A stretch of DNA of 43,781 nucleotides from Clostridiales bacterium (GTDB taxonomy: Bacteria; Bacillota; Clostridia; Clostridiales; Clostridiaceae), in contig JAGHEJ010000046.1 in assembly GCA_017889345.1 (NCBI GenBank), positions 1 through 43,781 on the forward strand. Reading direction: 5' to 3'. The translations under genes and the position numbers were made by a program. The notes under the pieces were generated by a model, which saw only the letters and a program-made list of their open reading frames with translations, was not told the origin of the DNA and made no database searches. Of this stretch, positions 8,484-17,946 are shown in pieces (the first letter of the stretch is position 1; the number at the start of each line of letters is the position of its first letter).

Positions 8484-8891
8484 TCACCCTCTTTTGACTA
8501 CTAATGTTTGTCTTACAAGATAATCCTCTCTACTTAAAATAATTTGCTCAGAATCCCCTGTATTTATGTTTACAATTATTGGAGCTCTTAAATTTAATGT
8601 AATTTTTTCAACATCATTATTTAAAGTTACAACTGTTAAAATCAAAACATCTTTAGCATCATTTATATTTAATCTGTTCATAACAGAATCATCAATCTCT
8701 ACTTCATAATTTGGAAAATACATATATGGATCAACTAATAATAATGAAATATTTTCTTCATCTGAAGAACTTAAGTTGAAAAATCCAACTTGCTCTAATG
8801 CCTCTAATTCAAAATTCTTTAATCCATCAAATCCAGGTAATCCTTTTTCAAATACTATATTTCCAGTTTTTAAAACTATTTGCTCTCCCAT
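8484..8891 (-). CDS. fliW: Flagellar assembly factor FliW
   Basis: FliW binds CsrA and flagellin in a partner switch: when unsecreted flagellin builds up it takes FliW and frees CsrA to repress flagellin translation. The 135-residue all-beta protein shows family motifs FEKGLPGFDGLKNFEL near residues 14-29, LLLVDPYMYFPNYEV in the middle and LNLRAPIIVN near 105. A 99-nt AT-rich gap separates it from flgL; I found no confident promoter there. The SD is AGGAGG about 11 nt before the ATG. Confidence 0.95.
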   Translation of the reverse strand: MGEQIVLKTGNIVFEKGLPGFDGLKNFELEALEQVGFFNLSSSDEENISLLLVDPYMYFPNYEVEIDDSVMNRLNINDAKDVLILTVVTLNNDVEKITLNLRAPIIVNINTGDSEQIILSREDYLVRQTLVVKRG

Positions 8892-8990
8892 TTATTAAAA
8901 TTCCTCCTACAATAATATAGAATTTAAAAATACTTTTAAAATATTTTTAATATTATTATGAACACGTTTAAAAAATATATACAAATAACT

Positions 8991-9962
8991 TTATCTTAAA
9001 TAATCAATTAAAGTTGGTTGCATAATTTTGGAACTTGCCTGTAAAGATGCATTATACATAGTTGAGGCAGTTACATATTCAATAGTTTTTTCTGCAAAAT
9101 CTATATCCTCAATACTTGATAAAATTTCTTTAATATTAAACTTCTCTTCCTCATTTCTATCTAAAGCATCTTCCATACGGTTTTGTTTTGCACCAATTTC
9201 TCCACGAATTGATAAAACATTTTGAAGGGCACTATCAATTTCTTCAAGATTTTTAGTCATTAATTCCTTATACTGATCCTGATCTGTTGAATCAATATTT
9301 GTTAAAATCTCATCAAAAGTTTCCATTAAATTAATATCGTTTCCATCTTTATCTTGAAATTCAAAAACTTCCACAGCATTAACACCATAATCAATGGTAA
9401 CTCCTGTAGAAATTTCCAATTTTAAATTTTTATTTATCTGATTTTTTTCAACATCTGTAATCGCTTGACCATCTTTTCCGTTGTAAGAAAGTTTTACATT
9501 TCCAGAAATAACATCTTTTGAATTATCAATAGGTTTTTTATCGCTACGTTCTCCTCCAAAAATGTATTTTCCTCCAAAAGTTGTATTCATAACGTCGCCC
9601 ATTTTACTTACAATTTGGGACATTTCTTCTTTAAGAGCTGCTCTTTCTTCTGATCCATAAGTAGCATTACCTGCATTTACAAGTAGCTCCCTCATTTTCT
9701 GAAGGCTATCAGTAACCTGCTCAAGAGATTTATCCGTAACATCTAAATGATTAGTAGCATCAACAATATTTTTGTGATATTGAGCATTTTTCGCAATATC
9801 ATTTTTCAAACGAACTATCTTTGCTGCCTTTGCAGGATCATCTGAAAGCCTATTAATTTCTTTTCCTGTATTTAATTGCTCATCAATTTTACTCATTCTA
9901 GTAAGATTCTTATGAAGATTATAATTAAAATTTTTCTGACTCATTCCATTAGTAATACGCAT
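8991..9962 (-). CDS. flgL: Hook-filament junction protein FlgL
   Basis: FlgL is the second junction protein (HAP3) that links hook and filament. It is flagellin-like: the N-terminal helix (RITNGMSQKNFNYNLHKNL, MSKIDEQLNTGKEINRLSDDP) and C-terminal helix (IEDIDFAEKTIEYVTASTMYNASLQASSKI) form the D0/D1 core. The GGKYIFGG segment in the middle is typical. It is 323 residues with a GGAGG site 9 nt before the ATG. It lies 15 nt downstream of flgK. Confidence 0.94.
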   Translation of the reverse strand: MRITNGMSQKNFNYNLHKNLTRMSKIDEQLNTGKEINRLSDDPAKAAKIVRLKNDIAKNAQYHKNIVDATNHLDVTDKSLEQVTDSLQKMRELLVNAGNATYGSEERAALKEEMSQIVSKMGDVMNTTFGGKYIFGGERSDKKPIDNSKDVISGNVKLSYNGKDGQAITDVEKNQINKNLKLEISTGVTIDYGVNAVEVFEFQDKDGNDINLMETFDEILTNIDSTDQDQYKELMTKNLEEIDSALQNVLSIRGEIGAKQNRMEDALDRNEEEKFNIKEILSSIEDIDFAEKTIEYVTASTMYNASLQASSKIMQPTLIDYLR

Positions 9963-9977
9963 GAATTTTTACCTCCA

Positions 9978-11762
9978 CTAACTCATAAGTCCATTTATAA
10001 TAACATCTAACAACTTATCAACGGTTGAAATAACCCTAGCACTTGCATTATAAGCATGCTGAAATATAATAAGATTTCCCATTTCCTCATCTAAAGAAAC
10101 ACCTGACACACTCATTCGAGAAATCTCAAGATTATAAACTAAGTCCTCTAAATTATCTGCTTCTCTACTTGCTTCATTTGCTCTAATTCCAATTGTTGTA
10201 ATCGCATTTTTGTATTGTGTCTCAAGTTTAACTCCATTAACTGCATTTTCAATTTTTAATCCATTAGCATCTAGAGAACTTCCTCCCTTTGATGGATCAA
10301 AAAAATCTTGTCTGCTATTAATAGTTTTACCAATATCCGAAATATTAAACAAACTTTCTCTAAGAGTTGCAATGGCTAAAGCTCTATCAGCATTATCTGC
10401 ACCATCTATATTATTTTGGCTTCCATCATCAAAATTATTATCATGTAACTTAACTTTTAATTTTTCTGGATGCTCTAATAAATCCTTATTAAGCGTAATA
10501 TTTCCAGCTGTAATTTCTGATTCTGCTTTTGCAACTTCATCTGGATTCATTAAATTTCCATCTGCATCATATTTAGCTACCGATGCATTAACAAAAAATG
10601 GAGTTTTATCAGCAGTTGCATCAGTTTTTCCACTATGAATTGCATTAACAGAATAAACAAATGATTTTGCTAATTGATTTAATTGTTCAGTAAAGGAATC
10701 AATTTCTGTGTGAGATTTTTGAAGACCACCAAGTTCACCAGAACTTAAACTTAAAGATGAAAAATTAGAGCTGTTTACAGTATTACCTGCAATTTTGTTT
10801 CCAGAAGAGTCGATAGGCACGCCTTCTTTGTTAGATAAGATAATTCGATTTTTTTCAAGATTTTTAAAATCTTCTTGTGTCATATTTTGAATTGTCAATT
10901 CAACTTTATTACTTTCTTTCGTTGAGTCATTATTTTTATAATAAGTGATAGTTACATCTTGAGGAAATCCTGTCCCTTTTGGTTCAATAGACTCAACATA
11001 TGTAAGCCTAAGATCTCCATCTGATTCTTTATTACTTACTAAATTTCCAAGTTTTGTATCTTTAGAAACAACATTTATTCCATTATTTTTCTTTGTATCA
11101 GTTGTTATTCCAAGTTTGCTACTTAATTGATCTAAGAGCATATCTCTTCTATCTAAAAAATCATTTGGTTGATTTCCAGTTAAAGTTAATTCCTGAATTT
11201 TTTGATTAAGAGCATCTATCTCATTTAAAATAGAATTTACTTCCACAACAGAATTCTTAATTGTATCATTAATATCCCCTTTAGATTCTTGTAATTCATT
11301 ATAAATTCTATTAAATTCATTTGTCATATTCACAGATTCTTGAAGCACAATGTTTCTAGCATTAAGATCAGAAGGATTTTTTGAAAGTTCTTGCCAACTA
11401 TCAAAAAACTTATTAAACATTTGACTTAATCCAACATCACCACTTTCATTGACAAGCTTCTCTATTTCTGTCAAAACATTTTGACGAACATTAACATCAC
11501 CTAGAGCAGAATTTTCATTTCTTATTTGGTAATCAAGAAATGTATTTCTAACTCTCTCAACCATTTCAACTTGAGCACCTGTCCCAATTTGCCCAGCTCC
11601 ACCAACAGCTGTAAGTGGTCTAGAAGCTTCAACTCTCAAACGTTGTCTTGTATAATCTGTTCGTGATGCATTGCTTATGTTATGTGAGGTTATATTCAAT
11701 CCTGCCTGCATTACATTTATACCACGCTTAGAAATATTCAAAGTATTAAATAATCCCGCCAT
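9978..11762 (-). CDS. flgK: Hook-associated protein FlgK
   Basis: FlgK (HAP1) is the first junction protein on the hook. The N-terminus (MAGLFNTLNISKRGINVMQ...ITSHNISNASRTDYTRQR) is the rod-hook signature with the FlgK-specific stretch; the C-terminus (SGVSLDEEMGNLIIFQHAYNASARVISTVDKLLD, about 555-588) is the matching helix. Length is 594 residues. I chose the ATG at 11762, which has a consensus AAGGAGG 8 nt upstream; an upstream in-frame TTG at 11786 overlaps the SD. It is preceded by its likely chaperone gene flgN. Confidence 0.94.
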   Translation of the reverse strand: MAGLFNTLNISKRGINVMQAGLNITSHNISNASRTDYTRQRLRVEASRPLTAVGGAGQIGTGAQVEMVERVRNTFLDYQIRNENSALGDVNVRQNVLTEIEKLVNESGDVGLSQMFNKFFDSWQELSKNPSDLNARNIVLQESVNMTNEFNRIYNELQESKGDINDTIKNSVVEVNSILNEIDALNQKIQELTLTGNQPNDFLDRRDMLLDQLSSKLGITTDTKKNNGINVVSKDTKLGNLVSNKESDGDLRLTYVESIEPKGTGFPQDVTITYYKNNDSTKESNKVELTIQNMTQEDFKNLEKNRIILSNKEGVPIDSSGNKIAGNTVNSSNFSSLSLSSGELGGLQKSHTEIDSFTEQLNQLAKSFVYSVNAIHSGKTDATADKTPFFVNASVAKYDADGNLMNPDEVAKAESEITAGNITLNKDLLEHPEKLKVKLHDNNFDDGSQNNIDGADNADRALAIATLRESLFNISDIGKTINSRQDFFDPSKGGSSLDANGLKIENAVNGVKLETQYKNAITTIGIRANEASREADNLEDLVYNLEISRMSVSGVSLDEEMGNLIIFQHAYNASARVISTVDKLLDVIINGLMS

Positions 11763-11786
11763 AATTACAACCTCCTTTAAGAACAA

Positions 11787-12200
11787 TTAGTACGTAATAT
11801 TTCTTGTATAAACATTTGGCTTATTATTTGTAGTATTATTTATTGAGGATAATAATTTATTTATAAAACTCAAAGATTTTTTAATTAGAAATTGATTATC
11901 ATTTTTCATAAGACTTAACTTCTCAGCTTGAGAAACTAAAAATATATAGCTTTCATAAAGTTCATTATCATCTTTATTTTTCATAACAAAATCTTTAATC
12001 TTGTCTTTACCTAAACTTTTTCTAAGTTTAAGTTCAATTTCAGCAATATTTTTACAAATGTTATCTATTTCAATTCCAATTCTATCAAGCTCAAATAATT
12101 TATTTTCTTTAACACACCTCTTCTGCTCACAAAGACTTTCTTCCAGCTGATTAAATAATTTTATTTGTTCAATAAGCATAGAATTTATTTCTCTCTTCAA
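11787..12200 (-). CDS. flgN: FlgN-like chaperone for FlgK/FlgL
   Basis: This helical protein of about 137 residues lies just upstream of flgK and flgL, the position of flgN. FlgN binds FlgK and FlgL before export. The protein has long amphipathic helices and little sequence identity would be expected in this family. No ATG lies near the ribosome site: GGGGGT is followed 8 nt later by TTG at 12200, which I take as the start. Adjacent TTG at 12203 and TTG at 12215 are alternatives. FlgM, often next to flgN, is not in this window. Confidence 0.72.
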   Translation of the reverse strand: MKREINSMLIEQIKLFNQLEESLCEQKRCVKENKLFELDRIGIEIDNICKNIAEIELKLRKSLGKDKIKDFVMKNKDDNELYESYIFLVSQAEKLSLMKNDNQFLIKKSLSFINKLLSSINNTTNNKPNVYTRNITY

Positions 12201-12256
12201 CAAAAATACCCCCAAGTAAATAAATTTTCATATAAAAAAAGTTAAAAACTAAATAT

Positions 12257-13348
12257 CTACAAATTTAAGTTTTTAACCCGTTCTGAATTGCTCATTATAG
12301 CTGTTATTCTCACACCAAAATTCTCATTTACAACTACAACCTCACCCGTAGCAATTGGTTTTCCATTTACCAAAATATCCACGGGCTCTTCCGCTAACTT
12401 TTCAAGCTCAACTAAAGAACCTGTACCGAGATTTAAAATCTCACTTACATTTTTCTTTGTTCTTCCCAAAACCACTGAAATTTCTAAAGGAACATCCAAA
12501 ATCAAATCAATATTATTTGATCCTTTAGGATTCGCACCCTGAGTTAAAGGCATAAGAACTGCATCACTCACATTATAATTTTTTCTAATTTCTGGCTCTA
12601 CTTTTTCACTAGTTACCTTAACATTTTCATTATCTAAACTAGCATCATCATATTTAAGATCTTTAGACCCTTCCTTAAATCCATTTTGATCATTAAGCAT
12701 TGTGTTTATAATATTTCTGGCAGTATCTATACTTAAAATTTGAACAATATTACTATTTATCAGATCCCCAACATTCATCTGAAATCTAATTCTTACAATA
12801 TCTTGTTCTGCATAACCTGAAAATAATTTTTCACTATCATCAACCTTATAACTAATTATGGTTTCTGGCGTGGATATATCTATTGTCTTCTGAAACATAG
12901 TTGACATTGATGTTGCAGATGAAGCAATCATTTGATTCATAGCTTCAGAAACTGCACTAATTTCAATTTCATTTAAAGTTTCTCTTACTTCAGGATTTTT
13001 TCCATCTCCACACATCATAACATCAGCAATAATAATTGCATCACGTATACTCATTACTAAAACATTATCACCATCAATACCACTTAAAAATTTTACTTTT
13101 AGGGCAATATGAGGTTGATTAAACTCTCTTATAAGTTCTGGAATTTTAGCTATACCAACATTAGGAGTAGTTATAGTAACAGGTTTCTGCAACAACTTAG
13201 AAAAACTTGTTGAAGCATTCCCCATACATATATTTCCTATTTCTCCTAAAAGATCTTTCTCCTCATTCGTGAAATATTTATGCATTTCAGAGGCATCATC
13301 TACATCATTGAGTTGATTCTGATCCATCGGTTGATTGTCTTTCTCCAT
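12257..13348 (-). CDS. fliY: Motor-switch phosphatase FliY (CheC-FliN fusion)
   Basis: FliY is part of the C-ring and dephosphorylates CheY-P in CheC-type systems. Residues about 25-210 form the CheC-like domain with two active-site patterns, ExxN in GEIGNICMGN and again in VSEAMNQMIASSA. The C-terminal SpoA/FliN domain spans about 275-355 (DVPLEISVVLGRTKKNVSEIL...VVVNENFGVRI). Start at 13348 has GAGGAGG 9 nt upstream. It overlaps the fliM 3' end by 44 nt. The first 25 residues are acidic and lack the LSQxEIDALL peptide that binds CheY-P in Bacillus FliY. Confidence 0.94.
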   Translation of the reverse strand: MEKDNQPMDQNQLNDVDDASEMHKYFTNEEKDLLGEIGNICMGNASTSFSKLLQKPVTITTPNVGIAKIPELIREFNQPHIALKVKFLSGIDGDNVLVMSIRDAIIIADVMMCGDGKNPEVRETLNEIEISAVSEAMNQMIASSATSMSTMFQKTIDISTPETIISYKVDDSEKLFSGYAEQDIVRIRFQMNVGDLINSNIVQILSIDTARNIINTMLNDQNGFKEGSKDLKYDDASLDNENVKVTSEKVEPEIRKNYNVSDAVLMPLTQGANPKGSNNIDLILDVPLEISVVLGRTKKNVSEILNLGTGSLVELEKLAEEPVDILVNGKPIATGEVVVVNENFGVRITAIMSNSERVKNLNL

Positions 13349-14339
13349 TTTTCATAACCTCCTCACTGTAATAAATATCCAAAATTTTTATACCCTTATT
13401 TTCTCCTACTAAACCCAAAACACCATTAAAAACCAATCTTTCTTCTATATAAATTTCAATTGGGCTATTAAATTTTTTATTTAAAATTATAATGTCATTC
13501 GTTTGAAGAGATAAAAAATCCTGAACGTTAATCATCTTTCTATCTAAAACTGCCTCAAGTTCAATCTTTACACTATTTAATTCTTTTCTTATGAGATCCT
13601 TTACAATTTCTGCCTCTTCTGGAGTATTAGTCTTAACCAAATAATCCTTATTTAACTTATCACCTATCTTTTCAATAGATATATACGGAAGACAAATATT
13701 CATAAAATAAGCATTGCCTTCTATATCAATCTTAAAAGTAACAAAGAGTATTGGTTCATTCGGTCCAAGAGATTGAATAGTTGATGGATTAGTCTCCAAA
13801 TTTATAAATTGAGGACTAACAGAAATAATATCTTCCCAAGAACCTTTAACAATATTTAAAATTTCATTGGAAACTTGGGTTAAAATTTTCTTATCTATAT
13901 CACTAAATTCTCTAAATGCACCTATATTTTTTCTATCATTAGATCCAAGAAGTGAGTTTAAAAGTAATATTGACAAAGATGATTCCAAACTCAAATAAAT
14001 ATTGCCCAGTAATGGTTTCATTTGAAAAGATATTATGGTAGTTGGGTTTGGCATAGAAAATATAAATTCATGAAAAGTTATTTGTTCAGTAGAAATTATT
14101 TCTACCTTAACTTGAATTCCAAATACAGAAACAAAATAACTTGAAATATATTTTGTAAAATTATCATGTATTATAGAAAGAGACTTCATGTGCTCTTTCG
14201 TAAATTTCTGCGGTCTTTTAAAATCATACTTCTTTACGTTTTTTTTAGTAGTAGCCTTACTATGATCTCCCGACTCACCAGATTCCATTATTTTCAACAA
14301 CTTATCTATTTCTTCTTGACTTAATACGTTACCGCCCAA
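13305..14339 (-). CDS. fliM: Flagellar motor switch protein FliM
   Basis: FliM forms the C-ring middle and binds CheY-P through its N-terminal peptide, here LSQEEIDKLL at residues 6-15, intact. Next come the CheC-like middle domain (about 45-225, PQKFTKEHMKSLSIIHDNFTKY split) and a C-terminal SpoA domain (about 255-325, LEAVLDRKMINVQDFLSLQTNDIIIL). Length is 344 residues. The start is TTG at 14339, 8 nt after GAGGTG. It follows the second cheW gene closely. Confidence 0.95.
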   Translation of the reverse strand: MGGNVLSQEEIDKLLKIMESGESGDHSKATTKKNVKKYDFKRPQKFTKEHMKSLSIIHDNFTKYISSYFVSVFGIQVKVEIISTEQITFHEFIFSMPNPTTIISFQMKPLLGNIYLSLESSLSILLLNSLLGSNDRKNIGAFREFSDIDKKILTQVSNEILNIVKGSWEDIISVSPQFINLETNPSTIQSLGPNEPILFVTFKIDIEGNAYFMNICLPYISIEKIGDKLNKDYLVKTNTPEEAEIVKDLIRKELNSVKIELEAVLDRKMINVQDFLSLQTNDIIILNKKFNSPIEIYIEERLVFNGVLGLVGENKGIKILDIYYSEEVMKNGERQSTDGSESTQ

Positions 14340-14357
14340 ACCTCACTCACCTCACTA

Positions 14358-14774
14358 TCAAATTGATGTAAACTTATTAATATCTATCAGTGTAATTAAC
14401 TTATGATTTAACTCAAGTACACCTTTTACAAACTGCAACTTACTATCTATCGATTTTTTAATTAAATTTGGATCTATATCTAAAACTTCATCAACTTTAT
14501 CAACAATTATTCCCACTTCTTCAAGATCAATATCTAAAATTATGATACTACTATTTTCATAATCAATCTCTTCTTCTGAATTATAAGTTGGGAGGTTTAA
14601 AAGTATAGAAATATCAAGCAATGAAATTATAATTCCTCTAAGATTTATCAATCCTTTTATATATTTAGGTGCATTGGGAACTTTCGTAACACTCATCATA
14701 TCATTTATACTTAAAACCTTTGATGCTTCTACTCCAAAAAATTCCCCTTTTATCTTAAATACAACTAATTGCAT
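14358..14774 (-). CDS. cheW: Chemotaxis coupling protein CheW
   Basis: CheW couples receptors to CheA. The 138-residue protein is a single CheW-like SH3-type domain with the standard INLRGIIISLLDISILL stretch (residues about 46-62) and VDKVDEVLDIDPNLI near 90-105. It lies between cheY and fliM. It is the better conserved of two CheW-like proteins in this operon. Confidence 0.95.
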   Translation of the reverse strand: MQLVVFKIKGEFFGVEASKVLSINDMMSVTKVPNAPKYIKGLINLRGIIISLLDISILLNLPTYNSEEEIDYENSSIIILDIDLEEVGIIVDKVDEVLDIDPNLIKKSIDSKLQFVKGVLELNHKLITLIDINKFTSI

Positions 14775-14784
14775 AATTCATTTT

Positions 14785-15144
14785 TTATCCTAAAACTTTT
14801 TTAACTGACTCAATAACTCTCTCTGCTTGGAAAGGTTTTACAATAAAATCTTTTGCTCCTGATTTTATAGCATCCATTACCATTCCTTGTTGACCCATAG
14901 CACTACACATAATGATATTAGCTTTTGGATCAAAATTCATAATTTCTTTTAACGCCTCTATTCCATCCATTTCTGGCATAGTAATATCCATTGTAACAAT
15001 ATCTGGCTTATCTTTTTTATACAACTCAACAGCTTTTACTCCATTACTTGCTTCTCCTATAACCTGATAACCATTTTTCTCTAATATATCCTTAAGCATC
15101 ATTCTCATAAATGCAGCATCATCCACTATTAAAATCCTACTCAT
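14785..15144 (-). CDS. cheY: Chemotaxis response regulator CheY
   Basis: CheY is a stand-alone receiver that binds the motor switch when phosphorylated by CheA. Key residues are present: acidic pair in ILIVDDAAFMR, phospho-acceptor Asp53 in VTMDITMPEMDG, and the conserved Lys in DFIVKPFQ. Length is 119 residues, as usual. It is adjacent to cheC, its phosphatase. Confidence 0.97.
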   Translation of the reverse strand: MSRILIVDDAAFMRMMLKDILEKNGYQVIGEASNGVKAVELYKKDKPDIVTMDITMPEMDGIEALKEIMNFDPKANIIMCSAMGQQGMVMDAIKSGAKDFIVKPFQAERVIESVKKVLG

Positions 15145-15162
15145 GTATAATTCCTCCTAAAT

Positions 15163-15762
15163 TTAATTATTGTGATTAAATAATTTATTTATCTTTCCTT
15201 TTCTGGGGATAAAATAAAAATATACATCCATTTCTTTAGAATCTAACTCATATTTAAAATCTGTTTGAATATTAATTATTTCATCATAGAATTGCTCCTC
15301 TTCCATAAAAATATAAGATAATATAGCTGTAAGATTATCATAAAGTAAGCTACTATTTTCTATTTCAATTTTAATATTTAAATAATCAGCCATATGTCTT
15401 ACATATGTTGATCCCACTATATTACATACCTCTTCTATAAAAGATACTTTTATATCATCTAATTCATCTTGAGGTAAATATTTTCCCTCAGCAACATTAC
15501 TTACAATTCTCTTTGCAGTATCAATTTCAAATAATACAAGTACGCTTCCCTCAAAATCTCCTTTGAGCATCAATATTTTTCCTATTACTTCGGTTTCTTT
15601 AATATTTCCTATAAAATCACCTATAGGTTCAATGTTTATACTAGGAACAGACATACTAATTCTAGCATTAAGTAGTTTATATAATGATGTTGCCGAATTT
15701 CCCAAAGCTATATTAGATATTTCTCTTATCATATCCAATTGCTCTACAGAATAATTAAGCAT
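15163..15762 (-). CDS. cheC: CheY-P phosphatase CheC
   Basis: CheC removes phosphate from CheY-P and is stimulated by CheD. Two phosphatase motifs are visible: E..N in REISNIALGNSATSL (residues about 13-27) and in EEVCNIVGSTYVRHM (about 111-125). At 199 residues it is typical of class I CheC. The downstream SpoA domain seen in FliY is absent. The ATG has GGGAGG 9 nt upstream. Confidence 0.92.
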   Translation of the reverse strand: MLNYSVEQLDMIREISNIALGNSATSLYKLLNARISMSVPSINIEPIGDFIGNIKETEVIGKILMLKGDFEGSVLVLFEIDTAKRIVSNVAEGKYLPQDELDDIKVSFIEEVCNIVGSTYVRHMADYLNIKIEIENSSLLYDNLTAILSYIFMEEEQFYDEIINIQTDFKYELDSKEMDVYFYFIPRKGKINKLFNHNN

Positions 15763-15782
15763 TAATATTTCCTCCCATTTCC

Positions 15783-17945
15783 TTAAGATATGATAGTAGC
15801 AACATCAACTATCAAAGTAACGAGACCATCTCCTAAGATAGTTGCACCTATATACTCTTTTAATCCTTGTAAACTTTTACCTAAATTTTTAATAACAATT
15901 TCCTGTTGTCCTAATAAATCATCTACTAGAAGAGCTGCTATCTTTTCTCCAACTTTAGCAACTATTATATAGTTATTGCTATTACTGGAATCCTCCATAT
16001 AAGAATCTAATTTGAATTTATCTGACATCCTTATAAGTGGAATTATTTCATTTCTATATGAAATAACTTCTTTATTATTACTTCTCTTTATTAAGTCTTC
16101 TCGCCAATTTATTACGCTATCAATAAAACCAAGTGAAATAGCCATAGTTTCACCTTTTACCTTTACTAAGAGAGCTTTTATTATTTGAAGCGTCAATGGC
16201 AATTTTATTATGAATGTAGAACCTTTACCTAATTCGCTATGAAGATCAATAGTTCCACCAAGATAAGATATTTTTGTTTTTACAACATCCATACCTACTC
16301 CCCTACCAGATACATCCGTAACTTTGTCATTAGTACTAAATCCTTCCAAAAATATTAGGTTCTTAATATCATTATCTGACATACCGTCAACATTTATACC
16401 TATTTTTTCAGCCTTAGCCTTTACCTTACTAACATTTATTCCACGTCCATCATCTCTAATCTTTATAACAGCTTTTGTTCCCTCTTGATACGCATATAAA
16501 GTAATTTTTCCAACGGATGATTTACCACTTGCTGCTCTTTCTTCTTTTGTTTCAATTCCATGATCAACTGCATTTCTGAGTAAATGAATAAGAGGTTCTC
16601 CTATCTCATCAATAACAGTTCTATCAAGTTCCGTGTTAGCGCCTTCAATTACAAATTGAATCTCTTTATTCATTCCCAAAGATAAATCTCTAATCATTCT
16701 CGGAAATCTATTAAAAACTACTTCAAGTGGTAACATTCTTATTTTCATAACCAAATCTTGTAATTCAGATGTAGACCTAGCAATTTGTTCTAACGTTTCA
16801 TTTAATTCAGGTAAATTATATGTATTACTTATTTGCTCAAGTCTAGTTCTATGGATTACAAGTTCTGATACCATATTCATAACCATATCTAATCGTTCTA
16901 AATCTACCCTAACTGATTGAGCTCCTTTTTTATGAGTGGTAGGTTGCTTTTGAGTAACTTTTTTATCTTTAGCTACTTGTTTATTATCTGCATTTATTTC
17001 AACTTTATTTATATTTTTTTCATTAAGACTGTTGTTATTTTCTGGATTTTTTTTATCTTGTTTAGTTATATTTTGTTCAATATTTTTAATTTGATTTTCA
17101 ATATTTTCTTTAGCTTCTTGTAAATTCTCAAAAACTTCTACACCATAAGCCATTTTTACATTTTCAGAATTAATTTCTCTAATTCTTACTTTTTCAATTT
17201 CAGAAATTGTCTTTATAATATTTTTAAGTGTTTCATTTGAAAGAGTTGTTATATATACAATTTCTACTTCAAAATCAAAATTCTCTGTTTCAATATCTGG
17301 AATAGTCGGCAATGTATGTATTATTTCCCCAAACTTCTCTATCTCTCTAAACAAAATAAATATCCTAGCAGTTTTAAGTAAAACCGTTTGTGCAAGAACA
17401 ACTTTTATTTCGTATACAGAATAAGGAGCTCTCTCAACATTTATTACCTTTAAATGATGATCTTCTAGTTTTAATTTTTCTTCTATGGTTATATTTTTAT
17501 CTTCACTTGAAATAGGTTTTGTTTTCTCTGAATCATTTTTTTTAATTTCATTATTTTTAGTTGCATTATCATTACTAACATTTGCTAATGATTTTATTAT
17601 TTCTTCAATTTCCATATCATCAGAATTTCCATCACTTATATTATTGACCATTAACTCTAATGTATCTAAACATTTAAATAATGTAGTTACCACATCTCTG
17701 TTTACTTTAAGCGTTCCATCTCTAAATTTTGATAAAACATCCTCCATTTTGTGAGTTAATTCTGACATTTTCATGTATCCCATCGTAGCAGACATACCTT
17801 TTATGGTATGACTAACTCTAAAAATTTCATTTACTACTTCTAAATCATCTGGTTTTTGTTCTAACTCTAAAAGACAATCATTTAGTTTTGATAAATTTTC
17901 AAGAGACTCTTCTAAAAACATAGATAGATATTGTGAAGTATCCAA
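15783..17945 (-). CDS. cheA: Chemotaxis histidine kinase CheA
   Basis: CheA receives receptor signals and phosphorylates CheY. Domains in order: P1/Hpt with phospho-His46 in RVSHTIKGM; P2-like region (about 165-270); a Lys/Asn-rich linker (270-345); P3 dimerisation (345-410); P4 kinase with N box HLLRNAVDHGIE, G1 DDGRGIN and SGRGVGMDVV; P5 CheW-like domain (about 585-720). Length is 720 residues. It starts at TTG 17945, one nt after the cheR stop codon, with AAGGTGGTG inside the end of cheR, so translation is coupled. Confidence 0.96.
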   Translation of the reverse strand: MDTSQYLSMFLEESLENLSKLNDCLLELEQKPDDLEVVNEIFRVSHTIKGMSATMGYMKMSELTHKMEDVLSKFRDGTLKVNRDVVTTLFKCLDTLELMVNNISDGNSDDMEIEEIIKSLANVSNDNATKNNEIKKNDSEKTKPISSEDKNITIEEKLKLEDHHLKVINVERAPYSVYEIKVVLAQTVLLKTARIFILFREIEKFGEIIHTLPTIPDIETENFDFEVEIVYITTLSNETLKNIIKTISEIEKVRIREINSENVKMAYGVEVFENLQEAKENIENQIKNIEQNITKQDKKNPENNNSLNEKNINKVEINADNKQVAKDKKVTQKQPTTHKKGAQSVRVDLERLDMVMNMVSELVIHRTRLEQISNTYNLPELNETLEQIARSTSELQDLVMKIRMLPLEVVFNRFPRMIRDLSLGMNKEIQFVIEGANTELDRTVIDEIGEPLIHLLRNAVDHGIETKEERAASGKSSVGKITLYAYQEGTKAVIKIRDDGRGINVSKVKAKAEKIGINVDGMSDNDIKNLIFLEGFSTNDKVTDVSGRGVGMDVVKTKISYLGGTIDLHSELGKGSTFIIKLPLTLQIIKALLVKVKGETMAISLGFIDSVINWREDLIKRSNNKEVISYRNEIIPLIRMSDKFKLDSYMEDSSNSNNYIIVAKVGEKIAALLVDDLLGQQEIVIKNLGKSLQGLKEYIGATILGDGLVTLIVDVATIIS

Positions 17946-17946
17946 A

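Noticed and set aside
8892..8990. Possible promoter or attenuator between flgL and fliW
   Set aside because: Only AT-only inverted repeats and no well-spaced -35/-10 pair were found, so the gap is treated as a simple intercistronic space.
10210..10638. 142-residue plus-strand frame inside flgK
   Set aside because: Antisense shadow; flgK reading is unambiguous there and the frame lacks a ribosome site.
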